From positions 208,752-272,751 of the forward strand of contig CAZCUX010000007.1 in NCBI GenBank assembly GCA_964502005.1: a DNA stretch of 64,000 bases. The letters run 5' to 3'. Both the position numbers and the translations under genes were made by a program. The stretch is from CAJWOS01 sp964502005. GTDB lineage: Bacteria; Myxococcota_A; UBA796; UBA2385. A model generated the notes under the pieces. The model searched no databases and was not told the DNA's origin. It saw nothing but the letters and a program-made list of their open reading frames with translations. Shown in pieces: positions 25,812 to 35,233 of the stretch (position 1 is the first letter of the stretch; each line of letters begins with the position of its first letter).

Positions 25812-26789
25812 TCAGGCCTCGGCCAATACCCGCTCCAAACGCGCGTAGGATGTCTCCATGCCCTCGACCATGCCCGTAGAAAGAACGATGTCGCGGAGTT
25901 CTTGCGAAGGGTAGGTGATGAGCACGGTGATTTCCGTGCGGCCGCCGGGCGCTGGCGCCAAGAGCAGCTCGTTGATGGTTCCGGGGCCGGGCATTCCAAT
26001 CATTTGCTCGGTGGTGACGGCGCGACGGGGCGGCTCGGACTGCAATAGCTCACCCGTAAAGCCAAACTGCTGGTCGCCATCCGCTTGTTTCCATTCATAG
26101 CGATAGGTCTGGCCCGGCTCTACCGCGACCTCACATACTGGCATCGTCCAGCCGTCGGGACCGAGGAGCCACTGCTTCATCAGCGAAGCGTCATGGTGCG
26201 CGCGCCACACTTGTTGCAAGCTGCCGCGCACGGTGCGCACCACCCGAACGTGCGTTTCGTCGAGGACTTCGAGTGTTGCCGCGATGTCTTTGGTGCTGCT
26301 GCGAAGGTCGGCGAGCACGTCGTCCATCTGCGAAAGGGCCACCGTCAAGCCCTCCACCATGCCCATCGCGACCAGCTGCTCCATCGCGGCTACGCTCGCA
26401 AACCGGCTCGTTTGCACAAAGCGGGACCCAGAAGGTGTCTCCAAAAACACGATTTCCATGACTGTTGTGGGGAATGTGTCGACGGGGGTTCCGTGCTCAT
26501 CGGAGAAGCAGTCGCGAATGACGAAGCGGTGCCCTTCTTCGACTTCGTCAAAAAACCACATCCCAAATGACGTCTGGCCTTCGGGGCCGGTCATGAAGTA
26601 CCGGCTCATGCCGCCGACCCGCACGTCGTGTTCGATAAATGTAGCGGGCCACTGGGGTGGACCCCAAAAGCACTCGATTTTCCGGGGGTTGACCCAGGCT
26701 TCCCACAAACGCGCGACGGAGACCGGGAAGTCTCCAATGGCGGTCAACGTGAGGGCGTCGGTATCGGAGAGGATGGACGTTACGGGCAT
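25812..26789 (-). CDS. Tandem SRPBCC (AHSA1-like) protein
   Basis: A 325-residue protein with two START/Bet v 1-like (AHSA1, COG3832) domains. The first spans about residues 15-150 and has PVSVARLWEAWVNPRKIECFWG, a typical opening in which a helix reads 'lw-aw-dp-x-xl-x-x-w'. It then has EIVFLETPSGSRFVQTSRF. The second, about 165-325, repeats the scheme: VVRTVRGSLQQVWRAHHDA, LMKQWLLGPDGW and EITVLITYPSQELRD. Each half ends with a GMVEGME- or GMVEGLT-type helix. The fold binds hydrophobic ligands. Its start overlaps the end of the ArsR gene by 10 bp, the standard pairing of such proteins with ArsR-type regulators. Confidence 0.85.
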   Translation of the reverse strand: MPVTSILSDTDALTLTAIGDFPVSVARLWEAWVNPRKIECFWGPPQWPATFIEHDVRVGGMSRYFMTGPEGQTSFGMWFFDEVEEGHRFVIRDCFSDEHGTPVDTFPTTVMEIVFLETPSGSRFVQTSRFASVAAMEQLVAMGMVEGLTVALSQMDDVLADLRSSTKDIAATLEVLDETHVRVVRTVRGSLQQVWRAHHDASLMKQWLLGPDGWTMPVCEVAVEPGQTYRYEWKQADGDQQFGFTGELLQSEPPRRAVTTEQMIGMPGPGTINELLLAPAPGGRTEITVLITYPSQELRDIVLSTGMVEGMETSYARLERVLAEA

Positions 26790-27133
26790 GACGACTCCGG
26801 GGGTTCGGCCAATAGTTGGTCGAGACGGTGAATACGATGGCGCCAGATGTCTTCCAGCTGGGCCAACGCGTTGCGGGCGCGACCGATTTGTGCAGCATCC
26901 GCGCGGACGAGGCGCTCCCGCCCCACCGCGCGTTTGTGGACCAAACCCGCCGTTTCCAAGACTGCGACGTGCTTTTGAATCGCCGCAAAGGACATTTCGT
27001 ACGACGACGCCAACTGGCTGACAGACGCTTCTTCGTCGAGAGTGCGCCGCAAAATGTCACGGCGCGTCGTGTCGGCGAGCGCGCGAAACAGGAGGTCCAG
27101 CTCGGCGTCGGTGAGGGGAGAAAGTACAACCAT
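26780..27133 (-). CDS. ArsR-family transcriptional regulator
   Basis: A 117-residue winged-helix repressor. LLFRALADTTRRDILRRTL is the usual ArsR opening. The recognition region EMSFAAIQKHVAVLETAGLV and the wing HKRAVGRERLVRAD follow. No metal-binding Cys pair (ELCVCDL) is present, so it belongs to the SRPBCC-linked subgroup rather than to true metal sensors. The ATG at 27133 has no ribosome-binding site, and the AT-rich GAATATTC lies only a few bases upstream, so the mRNA could be leaderless. It overlaps the SRPBCC gene by 10 bp and should control that operon. Confidence 0.88.
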   Translation of the reverse strand: MVVLSPLTDAELDLLFRALADTTRRDILRRTLDEEASVSQLASSYEMSFAAIQKHVAVLETAGLVHKRAVGRERLVRADAAQIGRARNALAQLEDIWRHRIHRLDQLLAEPPESSCP

Positions 27134-27442
27134 TTGGTTGTACGAATATTCCGCGTGTTCGATGGGCGCTATTCGTGTGCAAATATTGGCGCGTGGCGGC
27201 AAAACTTTTCTATACTCGTGGTTATACGCCAAACGGGTCCGTGTGGACGGGACACCACGGAGGGCACGACGGCAGTGGCCTCCGCCTTGTTCCTGCGCCG
27301 ACGGAATACTGCTGGCCAAACGCTCCGCGCCGTGGCGACCTGTGTGTATGTCCTCCGGGGGCGCGCACGTTGGGCGCGGTGCGGGCTTCGCCTTGCCCAA
27401 CGTGGGCGCGTGTCGCACAGGAGGAGGAGGGGACGTGAACGC
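27134..27442. other. Intergenic region with long inverted repeat
   Basis: About 310 bp before the MopE-like gene's terminator. An inverted repeat with 10-bp arms, CACGTTGGGC (27364-27373) and GCCCAACGTG (27393-27402), surrounds a 19-base GC-rich loop. It has no T-tract and could be a structured 3' end or a regulator site. No gene is evident. Confidence 0.4.
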
Positions 27443-27478
27443 AAAAGCGCGACTGCGAGGCTAACCTCACAATCGCGC
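27443..27478 (-). terminator. Terminator of the MopE-like gene
   Basis: About 33 bp after the stop, a nested stem forms on the minus strand: GCGCGA pairs with TCGCGC outside and GAGG with CCTC inside. TTTT follows the stem. This is a plausible intrinsic terminator with a short T-run. Confidence 0.6.
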
Positions 27479-27510
27479 ATCCCTGACGGCGTGGTTTTGG
27501 GTCCGTAGGC

Positions 27511-30213
27511 TTAGTCTTCGCGGCGCCGCCGACGCAAACCACCTGCAAACAGCATCACGAGGCCCGCCCAAACCGATGCGGTCTTCGTGGTGGTGCACCC
27601 TTTGATGCCCCCGCCACCGGTCGCAGCGCCGAGTTCGGCCTCCGTGAGACCGCCCGTGTCAAGCTCAGGCTCGATGGTGTCGCAGTTTTCGTCCATCGCG
27701 CCATTGCTTGGGTAGCTGTTGGGGTCGGTATCGTCGCAGTCTTCGTCCACCGAGTAACCGTCGCCATCCTGGTCGTTGTCGTCGGCATCGTCGCAGTCTT
27801 GGTCGAGGCCGTCGTACCAGGTTTCGTCGGCGCCGGGATAAATCTCGGAGTTGGCGTCGTCGCAGTCGTCGCCGCCGTAGTCGGAGGATGCGTGGCCGTC
27901 GCCGTCGGCGTCATATTCATCGGCGTCGTCACAGTCGTTGATAATGCCGTCGTAGGGCGTGTCCGGCGCGCCGGGCCAAGTGTCGGGGTCGGCATCGTCG
28001 CAGTCGACGCCGCCGTAGGACTCCGAGTCGTATCCGTCGCCATCGACGTCAAAGTCGCTGGCCTCGTCGCAGTCTTGGTCGATGCCGTCGTACCACGTCT
28101 CAGTGGCGCCGGGGAAGACGGTCTCGTCTTCATCATCGCAGTCGTCGCCGCCGCACTCGTTGGCGTCGAAGGTGTCACCGTCGGAATCGCAAAGGTCGCT
28201 GCCGGAGCAGTCTTGGTCGATTCCGTCGTAGGGCACCTCTTCGGCGCCCGGCCAAGTGTCGGGGTCGGTGTCGTCGCAGTCGTTGCTGTTTCCGACGTAT
28301 CCGAGCTCTTCGTAGCACTCGGAGCGAAGGTCTGCCGGGTCGCCGAAGCCATCACCGTCGGCGTCTCGGTACCAAGTGGTCGCGTCAACCGCGCTTCCTT
28401 CGTCGATGGTGCCGTCGCAGTCGTCGTCGATGAGGTTGCAGTACTCGTCGGCACCCGGACGCACGGCCGAGGTCGCGTCGTCGCAGTCGGTGCTGTCGGC
28501 GACGTAGCCCGCGGGTGCGGAGCACTCGACATCGCTGACCGAAACATCGCCGAAGCCGTCGCTGTCGGCGTCGCGGTACCAACGGACGGCATCGACTGCG
28601 GAGTCTTCGTCGATGGCGCTGTCGCAGTCGTCGTCGATGCCATTGCAGTATTCATCCGCACCTGGATATACGGATGACAAGGTGTCGTTGCAGTCGGTGG
28701 CGGTGCTGACGTAGCCCGCGGGTACGCTGCATTCGACGTCTGTGCTCGCGGGGTCGCCGAAGCCGTCGGCATCGGCGTCGCGGTACCAAGTGACGGCATC
28801 GACCGCGGAGTCTTCGTCGATGGCGCTGTCGCAGTCGTCATCGATGCCGTTGCAGTACTCTGGGGCGCCAGGGTAGGTCGCCGAGCGGCCGTCGTCGCAG
28901 TCGGTCGCGTCGCTCACATAGCCGGCAGGCTGCGCGCAATCGATATCCGAGGAGAGCGGATTGCCGAACCCGTCGCTGTCGGCGTCGCGATACCAAGTGG
29001 CGACGTCAACAGCCGAGTCTTCGTCGATGGTGCTGTCGCAGTCGTCATCGTAGCCGTTGCAGTATTCTGGCGCGCCGGGGTAGACCCCGCTCGCGCTGTC
29101 GTTGCAATCGGTGGCGTTTCCGACGTAGCCGGTCGCTGGGTTGCACGCGAGGTCGGTCAGCGAGGGGTTGCCGTAGCCATCGCTATCGGCGTCGCGGTAC
29201 CACAAGGAGGCATCGACGGCGCTGTCTTCGTCAATGGTTCCATCGCAGTTGTTGTCGACGCTGTCGCAGTATTCATCGGCGCCTGGATACACGGACGCAT
29301 CGCCGTCGTCGCAGTCGCTCCCGCCGCAAGTGGCGCTGAAATAGCCGTCGCCGTCGGCATCGCAGCTATCGCAAGCACCTGCGGCAACCGCAGCGAGGTA
29401 GCCGGAGCGCGCTGCGGTGGTGGTGGTGCCGGTCGAAAAGATGGTCTGGAACGAAATCGAGTCGCCCGCCGGCACCGTAATCGAGGACGTAGCGCCGTAG
29501 CGGAAATAAATGGCGTAGTCGCCGGATGCGCCGTTGTAGTCAGTGAGGGTGAGGTCGGCGTCTTCGCTCCAGCCAGAGTTTGTGCCGAAGTCTGCCGCGC
29601 CACCGCAAGAGCCGTAGCCGACCGTTGTTCCAGTGTTGGTGCCAACGGCTTCGACCCAGTCGGGGACGCCGTCGCCGCTGAGGTCTTGGGTGTCGTTGTA
29701 GGTCTCGAAGCTGCCGCCTGCGTAGACGTCCTGGTCGGGGTCAATCGCGTGAATCATACGGAAGTTGGTCACGGGGGAGGAGCCCGTGTTGGTCACCTCA
29801 AAGCTGATGACGATATATCGGCCCGATGCGTCAAACTGATGGACCTGGGTGATTTGCAGCGGGCCGCCTTGGTAGGCGTATTGCACCGCGCGGGTGGAGC
29901 CGGAGGAGATATCGGCCTCGGAGAGCACCGTAAACGATGGGGCGTTGTCCGAGGTCGCGCCGTACGAGTACGCACTACCCCCGTAGTTGTACTCCCAGGT
30001 GATTCGATTCCAGGGGGTGCCGGGGTAGGTGACATCGAGCCAGCTACCGTTGAGCACCTGAAGACCCGTCCCAAGGGTGTCTTCATTCCAAAGGCCGTTT
30101 TCGCTGTACGCCGCCTTGATATAGGTGCCGGTGAGCGTCTTATACGCAAGCGCCTGCGTGGGAGCCGACACGAGGCCGGCCAACACGAGGAGACGGGTGA
30201 TGTTTTGACGCAT
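27511..30213 (-). CDS. MopE-like metal-binding repeat protein with MYXO-CTERM-type tail
   Basis: A 900-residue exported protein. The start MRQNITRLLVLAGLVSAPTQ is a signal peptide cleaved near ALA-YKT. Residues to about 285 form an unrecognised beta-rich domain. Five repeats of about 69 residues follow, each with D-C-D/N-D, YPGA-x-EYCN, D-D-D-C-D-x-x-I-D-E and WYRDADSDGFG. Four shorter repeats of about 46 residues come next, with PYDGIDQDC and DVDGDGYDS cores. These are the Asp/Cys motifs of the MopE (PF11617) putative metal-binding family. The C-terminus has GIKGCTTTKT, a hydrophobic segment and RRRRRED, the layout of MYXO-CTERM sorting tails. GGGAGAG precedes the ATG. Divergent from the OmpA-like gene; both may bind Ca2+ at the surface. 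Confidence 0.85.
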   Translation of the reverse strand: MRQNITRLLVLAGLVSAPTQALAYKTLTGTYIKAAYSENGLWNEDTLGTGLQVLNGSWLDVTYPGTPWNRITWEYNYGGSAYSYGATSDNAPSFTVLSEADISSGSTRAVQYAYQGGPLQITQVHQFDASGRYIVISFEVTNTGSSPVTNFRMIHAIDPDQDVYAGGSFETYNDTQDLSGDGVPDWVEAVGTNTGTTVGYGSCGGAADFGTNSGWSEDADLTLTDYNGASGDYAIYFRYGATSSITVPAGDSISFQTIFSTGTTTTAARSGYLAAVAAGACDSCDADGDGYFSATCGGSDCDDGDASVYPGADEYCDSVDNNCDGTIDEDSAVDASLWYRDADSDGYGNPSLTDLACNPATGYVGNATDCNDSASGVYPGAPEYCNGYDDDCDSTIDEDSAVDVATWYRDADSDGFGNPLSSDIDCAQPAGYVSDATDCDDGRSATYPGAPEYCNGIDDDCDSAIDEDSAVDAVTWYRDADADGFGDPASTDVECSVPAGYVSTATDCNDTLSSVYPGADEYCNGIDDDCDSAIDEDSAVDAVRWYRDADSDGFGDVSVSDVECSAPAGYVADSTDCDDATSAVRPGADEYCNLIDDDCDGTIDEGSAVDATTWYRDADGDGFGDPADLRSECYEELGYVGNSNDCDDTDPDTWPGAEEVPYDGIDQDCSGSDLCDSDGDTFDANECGGDDCDDEDETVFPGATETWYDGIDQDCDEASDFDVDGDGYDSESYGGVDCDDADPDTWPGAPDTPYDGIINDCDDADEYDADGDGHASSDYGGDDCDDANSEIYPGADETWYDGLDQDCDDADDNDQDGDGYSVDEDCDDTDPNSYPSNGAMDENCDTIEPELDTGGLTEAELGAATGGGGIKGCTTTKTASVWAGLVMLFAGGLRRRRRED

Positions 30214-30229
30214 GGACACTCTCCCTTGT

Positions 30230-30255
30230 GAAGTGGCTGCCGCACAGACCACTTC
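30230..30255. promoter_or_regulatory. Inverted repeat in the MopE-like gene leader
   Basis: GAAGTGG (30230-30236) and CCACTTC (30249-30255) form a 7-bp inverted repeat with a 12-base loop, about 17 bp upstream of the start codon and just outside the ribosome-binding site. It could be a leader hairpin or an operator. Confidence 0.35.
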
Positions 30256-30413
30256 ATCCGTGCTTTCGGCGGGGCCGGACACGGTTTGTTGCAGTTTACA
30301 TAGCCTATCGGATTGTGTCTACCAAAAGGACATCCGGTCTTTTCCGATCGTTACCCCTGGTCTATGCCGTGTCAAAACGGCTACACTCTCCCCAAAGAAC
30401 GCAGGGTGAAGCC

Positions 30414-32003
30414 GTGAATCGAATCCATCTGATGCCATCGTGGTCACGCAGAGTGACGCTCATTGCCGCCTTTTTCGCGCCGCTCTCTTCTTTCGCCCAG
30501 GACGCCGACACCTTTTCGATGAGCGGAAGTTCGATGGATGCGAAAGGTACGCTACAGCGCCACGCGCCGACCCTCGACGACCGCTCGGGTGCTTATGGTG
30601 GCGTAGCTCTTTCTTTCGCCAATGATCCCTTGATTCTGCTTTATTCCGACGGCACCGAAGAAGTCATCGTAGGCAACCAGTTCGGTGCGCGGTTGCAAGC
30701 CGGCTACAATTTTGGGGGCAAGGCCCGCCTCGATGTCGAGGTGCCGACGTATCCAAGCGTAGTGGTTCGCGGGGTTGGTGGTTTCGCGATGGGAGACGTG
30801 CGGCTGGGCGCCTTGGTGCCGGTTTGGGGAGGCAGCGACTTGGGCGTCGGCGTGACGCCGTTCCTCACGCTTCCCACCGGCACGGAGGAGGCGTTTGTAT
30901 CGACCGGAGGGGTGGGGGGAGGCCTCGTCGCAAGCGTCGGAGGGGGCAGCGATACCGTTCGGTGGGTGGCGGATGTTGGCATGGACCTCGCGTCGAAGTC
31001 CACGCTTGGCTTGACCACCACCGGAAGCGCCGTCGACATTGGCGTCGGGGCGAGCGTGCGCGTCGCAGATCCCGTACGCGTGGGGCTAGAGCTCGACCAG
31101 CGGGTCAGCGTCACCGCGTCGGAAGCATCCGGCTCGTCGCCGATGGAAGCCCATGCATACGCAACCTATGGCGCGTGCGAAGGGTTCTTTGCCACCGCAG
31201 GCCTCGGGACAGCCGTAATTGCAGGCGTCGGCAGCCCGGATTTTCGCGCGATTTTGGCGCTGTCTTGGCGCAAAGCCGCATGCCAAGCTCCCGACACCGA
31301 TGGCGACGGCGTGTTGGATGATGTGGACCGCTGCGTCACCGCTCCAGAAGATATGGATGGATGGCAAGACGACGACGGTTGCCCGGAAGACAACGACCTG
31401 GACGGCGTTCCCGACAGCGAGGACGCCTGCCCTATGGAGCCCGGACTCGCGGCCCAAAATGGATGTCCCGACCGAGATGGGGACACCGTTGTCGATAGCG
31501 CGGACGAGTGTCCGCTCCAGCCAGGCGTGCCACGCTTCCAAGGGTGCCCGGACTCCGATAACGACGGCATTCCCGACGCTACTGACCCGTGCCCGTACCA
31601 AGCCGGAACCGGCGGTGGCCAAGGGTGTCCCGTCGTGAAGGTGACGCAAGAGGCCATCGTCATTATCGAGAAGGTCCACTTTGAGCTGAACGGCGACCGT
31701 GTGCTCGAACAGTCCTACGCGTTGTTGGATGCGGTCGCCGCGACCTTGGCTGCCCATCCGGCCATCAAGAAGGTCGAGGTTCAAGGCCATACCGACGACC
31801 TTGGCCCGGACGAATACAACCTGAACTTGTCCCAGCGACGGGCCGAGTCGGTCGCGCGGTATTTGATAGACCGGGGTGTTGCCGCCGGGCGTCTCGATGC
31901 AAAGGGATACGGCGAGAGCATTCCGCTGGTGGCCGACACCACGGAAGAAGCGCGGGCGGCGAATCGGCGCGTGGAGTTCCGTATTATCGACCAAACCCTG
32001 TGA
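30414..32003 (+). CDS. OmpA-family outer-membrane protein with thrombospondin type 3 repeats
   Basis: A 529-residue protein. The signal peptide contains RRVTLIAAFFAPLSSFAQD. Residues 40-280 alternate glycine-rich strands, as in a beta-barrel (for example FGARLQAGYNFGGKARLDVE). Four calcium-type TSP3 repeats follow, such as DTDGDGVLDDVDRC and DSDNDGIPDATDPCP. The last 130 residues are an OmpA peptidoglycan-binding domain with VHFELNGDRVL, VEVQGHTDDLGPDEYNLNLS, QRRAESVARYLI and NRRVEFRI. GTG at 30414 is chosen because AGGGTGA precedes it. It should anchor the outer membrane to the cell wall. It is transcribed away from the MopE-like gene across a 200-bp shared promoter region. Confidence 0.88.
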   Translation: MNRIHLMPSWSRRVTLIAAFFAPLSSFAQDADTFSMSGSSMDAKGTLQRHAPTLDDRSGAYGGVALSFANDPLILLYSDGTEEVIVGNQFGARLQAGYNFGGKARLDVEVPTYPSVVVRGVGGFAMGDVRLGALVPVWGGSDLGVGVTPFLTLPTGTEEAFVSTGGVGGGLVASVGGGSDTVRWVADVGMDLASKSTLGLTTTGSAVDIGVGASVRVADPVRVGLELDQRVSVTASEASGSSPMEAHAYATYGACEGFFATAGLGTAVIAGVGSPDFRAILALSWRKAACQAPDTDGDGVLDDVDRCVTAPEDMDGWQDDDGCPEDNDLDGVPDSEDACPMEPGLAAQNGCPDRDGDTVVDSADECPLQPGVPRFQGCPDSDNDGIPDATDPCPYQAGTGGGQGCPVVKVTQEAIVIIEKVHFELNGDRVLEQSYALLDAVAATLAAHPAIKKVEVQGHTDDLGPDEYNLNLSQRRAESVARYLIDRGVAAGRLDAKGYGESIPLVADTTEEARAANRRVEFRIIDQTL

Positions 32004-32068
32004 GGCTCCGGGGCAAAAGGGGTGGGTGGTCTTGACAGTGGTAGGTTATCCTTCGAAGGAACATCAGA

Positions 32069-33304
32069 TTGTCACACCCATCTTCCCCGGACTTGCCCGT
32101 GCGCCTCGGCCTCGACCGTCTCGACTCCGATTCTTCGCTTCGCCAATCGCTCCGCGGGCGCCGTGTGGGCGTTGTGTGCCATCCGGCGTCGCTGTCTTCG
32201 CAACAGGTCCACATCCTCGAAGTGTTCGACCGGCATCCTGAGCTTCAGTTGTCCGCGATTTGGGGCCCCCAGCACGGCTTTATGGGGGACAAGCAGGACA
32301 ATATGGTCGAGACGGAACACGCCGTCGATGCGCAGCGAAATGTCCCGATTTTTAGCTTGTACGGAGACGTCCGAAGACCAACACCAGAGATGATGGAATA
32401 CGTCGACATAGTTGTTTTTGACTTGCAAGATGTCGGAACCCGCATCTACACCTTCCTCACGACGTTGCAATATATGTTGGAAGCCTGCGCCGCCAACGGC
32501 AAGGCAATCTGGGTACTGGACCGTCCCAATCCAGCAGGGCGACCGGTGGAAGGCACGCTCCTTCGGCCTGGATTCGAAAGCTTCGTGGGCGCGGGTCCCC
32601 TCCCGATGCGTCACGGTCTTACGTTGGGTGAGGCCGCTCATTGGTTTGTGTCTCACGGTAAGCTCGACGTCGACCTTACTGTTATCGAAATGGAAGACTA
32701 TGACCCCACCGCAGCGCCGGGTTTCGGCTGGCCGTCCGAACAGCTGCCTTGGGTCAATCCTAGCCCCAACGCATCCCGTTTGAATATGGCGCGGGCGTAT
32801 CCGGGTACCGTCATTTTGGAAGGTTGTACGCTCTCTGAAGGGCGTGGAACCACCGTTCCGCTGGAAGTGATGGGCGCCCCCGACATCGATATTCGCACTG
32901 TCCGGGCGGTGATGGAAGATTTGGCGCCGCATTGGATGGAGGGAGCGTGGCTGCGGACGTGTGTGTTCGAGCCAACCTTCCACAAGCATATAGGGAAGAC
33001 CTGCCGCGGCCTTCAGGTGCATACCGACGTCCCTTCGTATGCTCCGCTTCGCTTTCAACCGTACCGTTTGGTGTCGCTCTTTTTGAAGGCGGTGCGAATC
33101 GTGCATCCTTCTTACCCAATTTGGCGGGATTTTCCGTACGAATATACTTCGGGTGCGCTTCCGATTGACTTCATCGACGGTGGGCCATTGCTGCGGGAGT
33201 GGGTGGACAACCCGCGCGCGTCGGTAGCCGAACGCGAGATGCTGCTGCGCGCGGAGGAAGCGGCGTGGGAAGAGTCTCGTCGTATGTATTTGCTGTATCC
33301 GTGA
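32069..33304 (+). CDS. namZ: DUF1343 / NamZ-type exo-beta-N-acetylmuramidase
   Basis: A 411-residue protein of the DUF1343 (GH171) family, which in Bacillus subtilis (NamZ) removes terminal MurNAc from peptidoglycan fragments. Conserved strings are GVVCHPASLSSQ, IWGPQHGFMGDKQDNM, FSLYGDVRRPTPEMM, FDLQDVGTRIYTF, WVLDRPNPAGR and LSEGRGTTVPLEVMGAP. The first residues lack a signal peptide, unlike secreted NamZ, so it may be cytoplasmic and act in wall recycling. TTG at 32069 is chosen because GAAGGA precedes it. The gene starts 65 bp after the OmpA-like gene and may be cotranscribed with it. Confidence 0.88.
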   Translation: MSHPSSPDLPVRLGLDRLDSDSSLRQSLRGRRVGVVCHPASLSSQQVHILEVFDRHPELQLSAIWGPQHGFMGDKQDNMVETEHAVDAQRNVPIFSLYGDVRRPTPEMMEYVDIVVFDLQDVGTRIYTFLTTLQYMLEACAANGKAIWVLDRPNPAGRPVEGTLLRPGFESFVGAGPLPMRHGLTLGEAAHWFVSHGKLDVDLTVIEMEDYDPTAAPGFGWPSEQLPWVNPSPNASRLNMARAYPGTVILEGCTLSEGRGTTVPLEVMGAPDIDIRTVRAVMEDLAPHWMEGAWLRTCVFEPTFHKHIGKTCRGLQVHTDVPSYAPLRFQPYRLVSLFLKAVRIVHPSYPIWRDFPYEYTSGALPIDFIDGGPLLREWVDNPRASVAEREMLLRAEEAAWEESRRMYLLYP

Positions 33305-33529
33305 CGGGGGTTTTCCCGTGGTCCGGTGTGGTCCGCTTCTTTGTGGATCTGGTATGAAATGGGGGATTCGTCGGTGAAAAAACCGGTCCATTCGTGATTG
33401 TGCGGTGAAGGTTACGAATGGAGACGAATCATTCCTAATGAAAATGGGATGGTGGTCGATATTAGGGGGGGCGAAATCCGAATACTCGGGAAACTCCACC
33501 TCAAACATCCATGACACGCGGCCCATCCG

Positions 33530-35233
33530 TTGATTGCAACCACCGAACCGTCGACTGACTTCGAGCGTCGTTTTCGTAACCACTGGTTGCAGAAAATGGA
33601 CGCCGTTCTGGTTATTCCGGGTATCGTTGGGTCAATATTGGTCCTATACTATTCCGAATATGTATTGGGATCTGCTATCGGTGTGGGCGCATATGTCTTC
33701 GGTAATCTGGTGTTGTCCCAGGTTGAAATACGCGAGTCGAAGTGGGGGCGAGGGAGTCACGCACGCGCGTGGTGGAACGGTTTGACACTGTTTTTTATCG
33801 GTTGGTTCACCGGTGCGTTTATCGGTAGCGCGATGATGGTTCTACCGTCGATGTTTGGGAGTATGTTCACGCTATCGAAGCGTAACTCTCAATATGTGCA
33901 GTTGGTCTCCTTGCTGGGTATGGTCGCAGGGCTTTGGCAAGGCGGGGTGCCCCACGACCAAACAATTGCAGTCGGGTTTGCTTTGGGTTCCAACGCATTT
34001 ATCGCGCGGGCTTTGTACTTTCCGTTGCGCGAGGCCATGTGGACCGCAGAGCAAAAGTCGATAGAGGCGGACGCCGCCAACGTTGCACTCGCGCGTTCCC
34101 TTGCAAACCGACAGCGATTTCTCGCGACGCTTTCCCATGAAGTGCGAACGCCCCTCAATGGCATGTTGGGCATGGCGCAGCTTTTGGATGAGAGCGGTCT
34201 GACGCCCGCCCAAGGGTCGCTCAACCGTGTGGTGATTTCCTCCGGGCGCACTTTGGCTGGTTTGGTGGACGACATCGTGGCGCTTATCGATGCGGACTCG
34301 GAATTGTCGTCCGAAAGTGTCGCGCCATATTCCCCGTCGGACGTCGTCATTCAAACCGTTGCGCGCATCGAGGCCGCGCGGAAGGAGCGCACTGTCCTCA
34401 TCGAAACGGCCTTTGACAACGTCCCTGAGTGTGTGATGGGAGATGGCATTCGGGTGCAGATGGTGCTCACTTCGTTATTGAGCAACGCTATCAAGTTCAC
34501 CGACAAGGGTTCGATCCGTGTGTTGGTGGGTTGGGAAGACAGCGCATTGACGTTGGAGGTCGTCGACACGGGCATCGGTCTCGACGTCGAGCAGTTGGAC
34601 CGATTGTTTCATGCATTTGAGGTTGTGGATTCGTCGCTTCGGCGGCGCTGGTCGGGCGCTGGCCTCGGGCTCGCTTTGGTGCAGATGTGGGTGAAGCGCA
34701 TGGGCGGGTCCGTGTCTGCAACCAGCAAGGTAGGGGAGGGGGCCAGCTTCCAGGTTGTCCTGCCAGCGCCCATAGGGACGTCTCCCTGCAATGTAGGGCC
34801 GGGCGTATCCGCCGAACCCGAAGTGGCGGAGCCAGATCCGCCGCGGGCAGCCAAGGTGTTGGTTGTGGACGACAATGCGGTGAACCTGACCGTCGCCGTT
34901 TCGATGCTTCGTCACCTCGGCTGCGACGTCGTCGAAGCCACCGGCGGGCTTGCTGCGGTGGACGCCGTCGCGGAAACCGTATTCGACCTCGTACTGATGG
35001 ACTGCCAGATGCCCGAAGTCGACGGCTTAGAGGCGACGCGCCGTATCCTTGCTGCGGGCCATCGGCTGCCTATCGTCGCGCTTACGGCAAGTGTTACGCC
35101 GCAAGAACAAGCGGCTTGTCGTGCGGTTGGCATGGTGGATGTCATCGCCAAGCCGGTGGGTATCGACCGCCTGCGTCAAACCCTTCATCGGTACGCACCA
35201 GAAAGGGTTGTGGCCGATGCGAAGCGTGGCTGA
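33530..35233 (+). CDS. Membrane hybrid histidine kinase with receiver (second copy)
   Basis: A 567-residue hybrid kinase. The first 165 residues hold about five hydrophobic segments, without a sensor domain I recognise. The HisKA box is LATLSHEVRTPLNG (His about 203). The ATPase domain shows LLSNAIKFTDKGS, DTGIGLD and SGAGLGLALVQ. The receiver at about 440-560 has VVDDNAVNL, the phospho-acceptor LMDCQMPEVDG and the Lys in IAKPVG. There is no output domain. TTG at 33530 is the earliest start in frame but has no ribosome-binding site. It is followed by a third kinase of the same architecture 180 bp on. Confidence 0.86.
   Translation: MIATTEPSTDFERRFRNHWLQKMDAVLVIPGIVGSILVLYYSEYVLGSAIGVGAYVFGNLVLSQVEIRESKWGRGSHARAWWNGLTLFFIGWFTGAFIGSAMMVLPSMFGSMFTLSKRNSQYVQLVSLLGMVAGLWQGGVPHDQTIAVGFALGSNAFIARALYFPLREAMWTAEQKSIEADAANVALARSLANRQRFLATLSHEVRTPLNGMLGMAQLLDESGLTPAQGSLNRVVISSGRTLAGLVDDIVALIDADSELSSESVAPYSPSDVVIQTVARIEAARKERTVLIETAFDNVPECVMGDGIRVQMVLTSLLSNAIKFTDKGSIRVLVGWEDSALTLEVVDTGIGLDVEQLDRLFHAFEVVDSSLRRRWSGAGLGLALVQMWVKRMGGSVSATSKVGEGASFQVVLPAPIGTSPCNVGPGVSAEPEVAEPDPPRAAKVLVVDDNAVNLTVAVSMLRHLGCDVVEATGGLAAVDAVAETVFDLVLMDCQMPEVDGLEATRRILAAGHRLPIVALTASVTPQEQAACRAVGMVDVIAKPVGIDRLRQTLHRYAPERVVADAKRG

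Noticed and set aside
27799..28677. 292-codon plus-strand frame rich in Val/Ala
   Set aside because: A mirror of the periodic Asp/Cys codons of the MopE-like repeats; its hydrophobic repeats are a by-product of the opposite strand.
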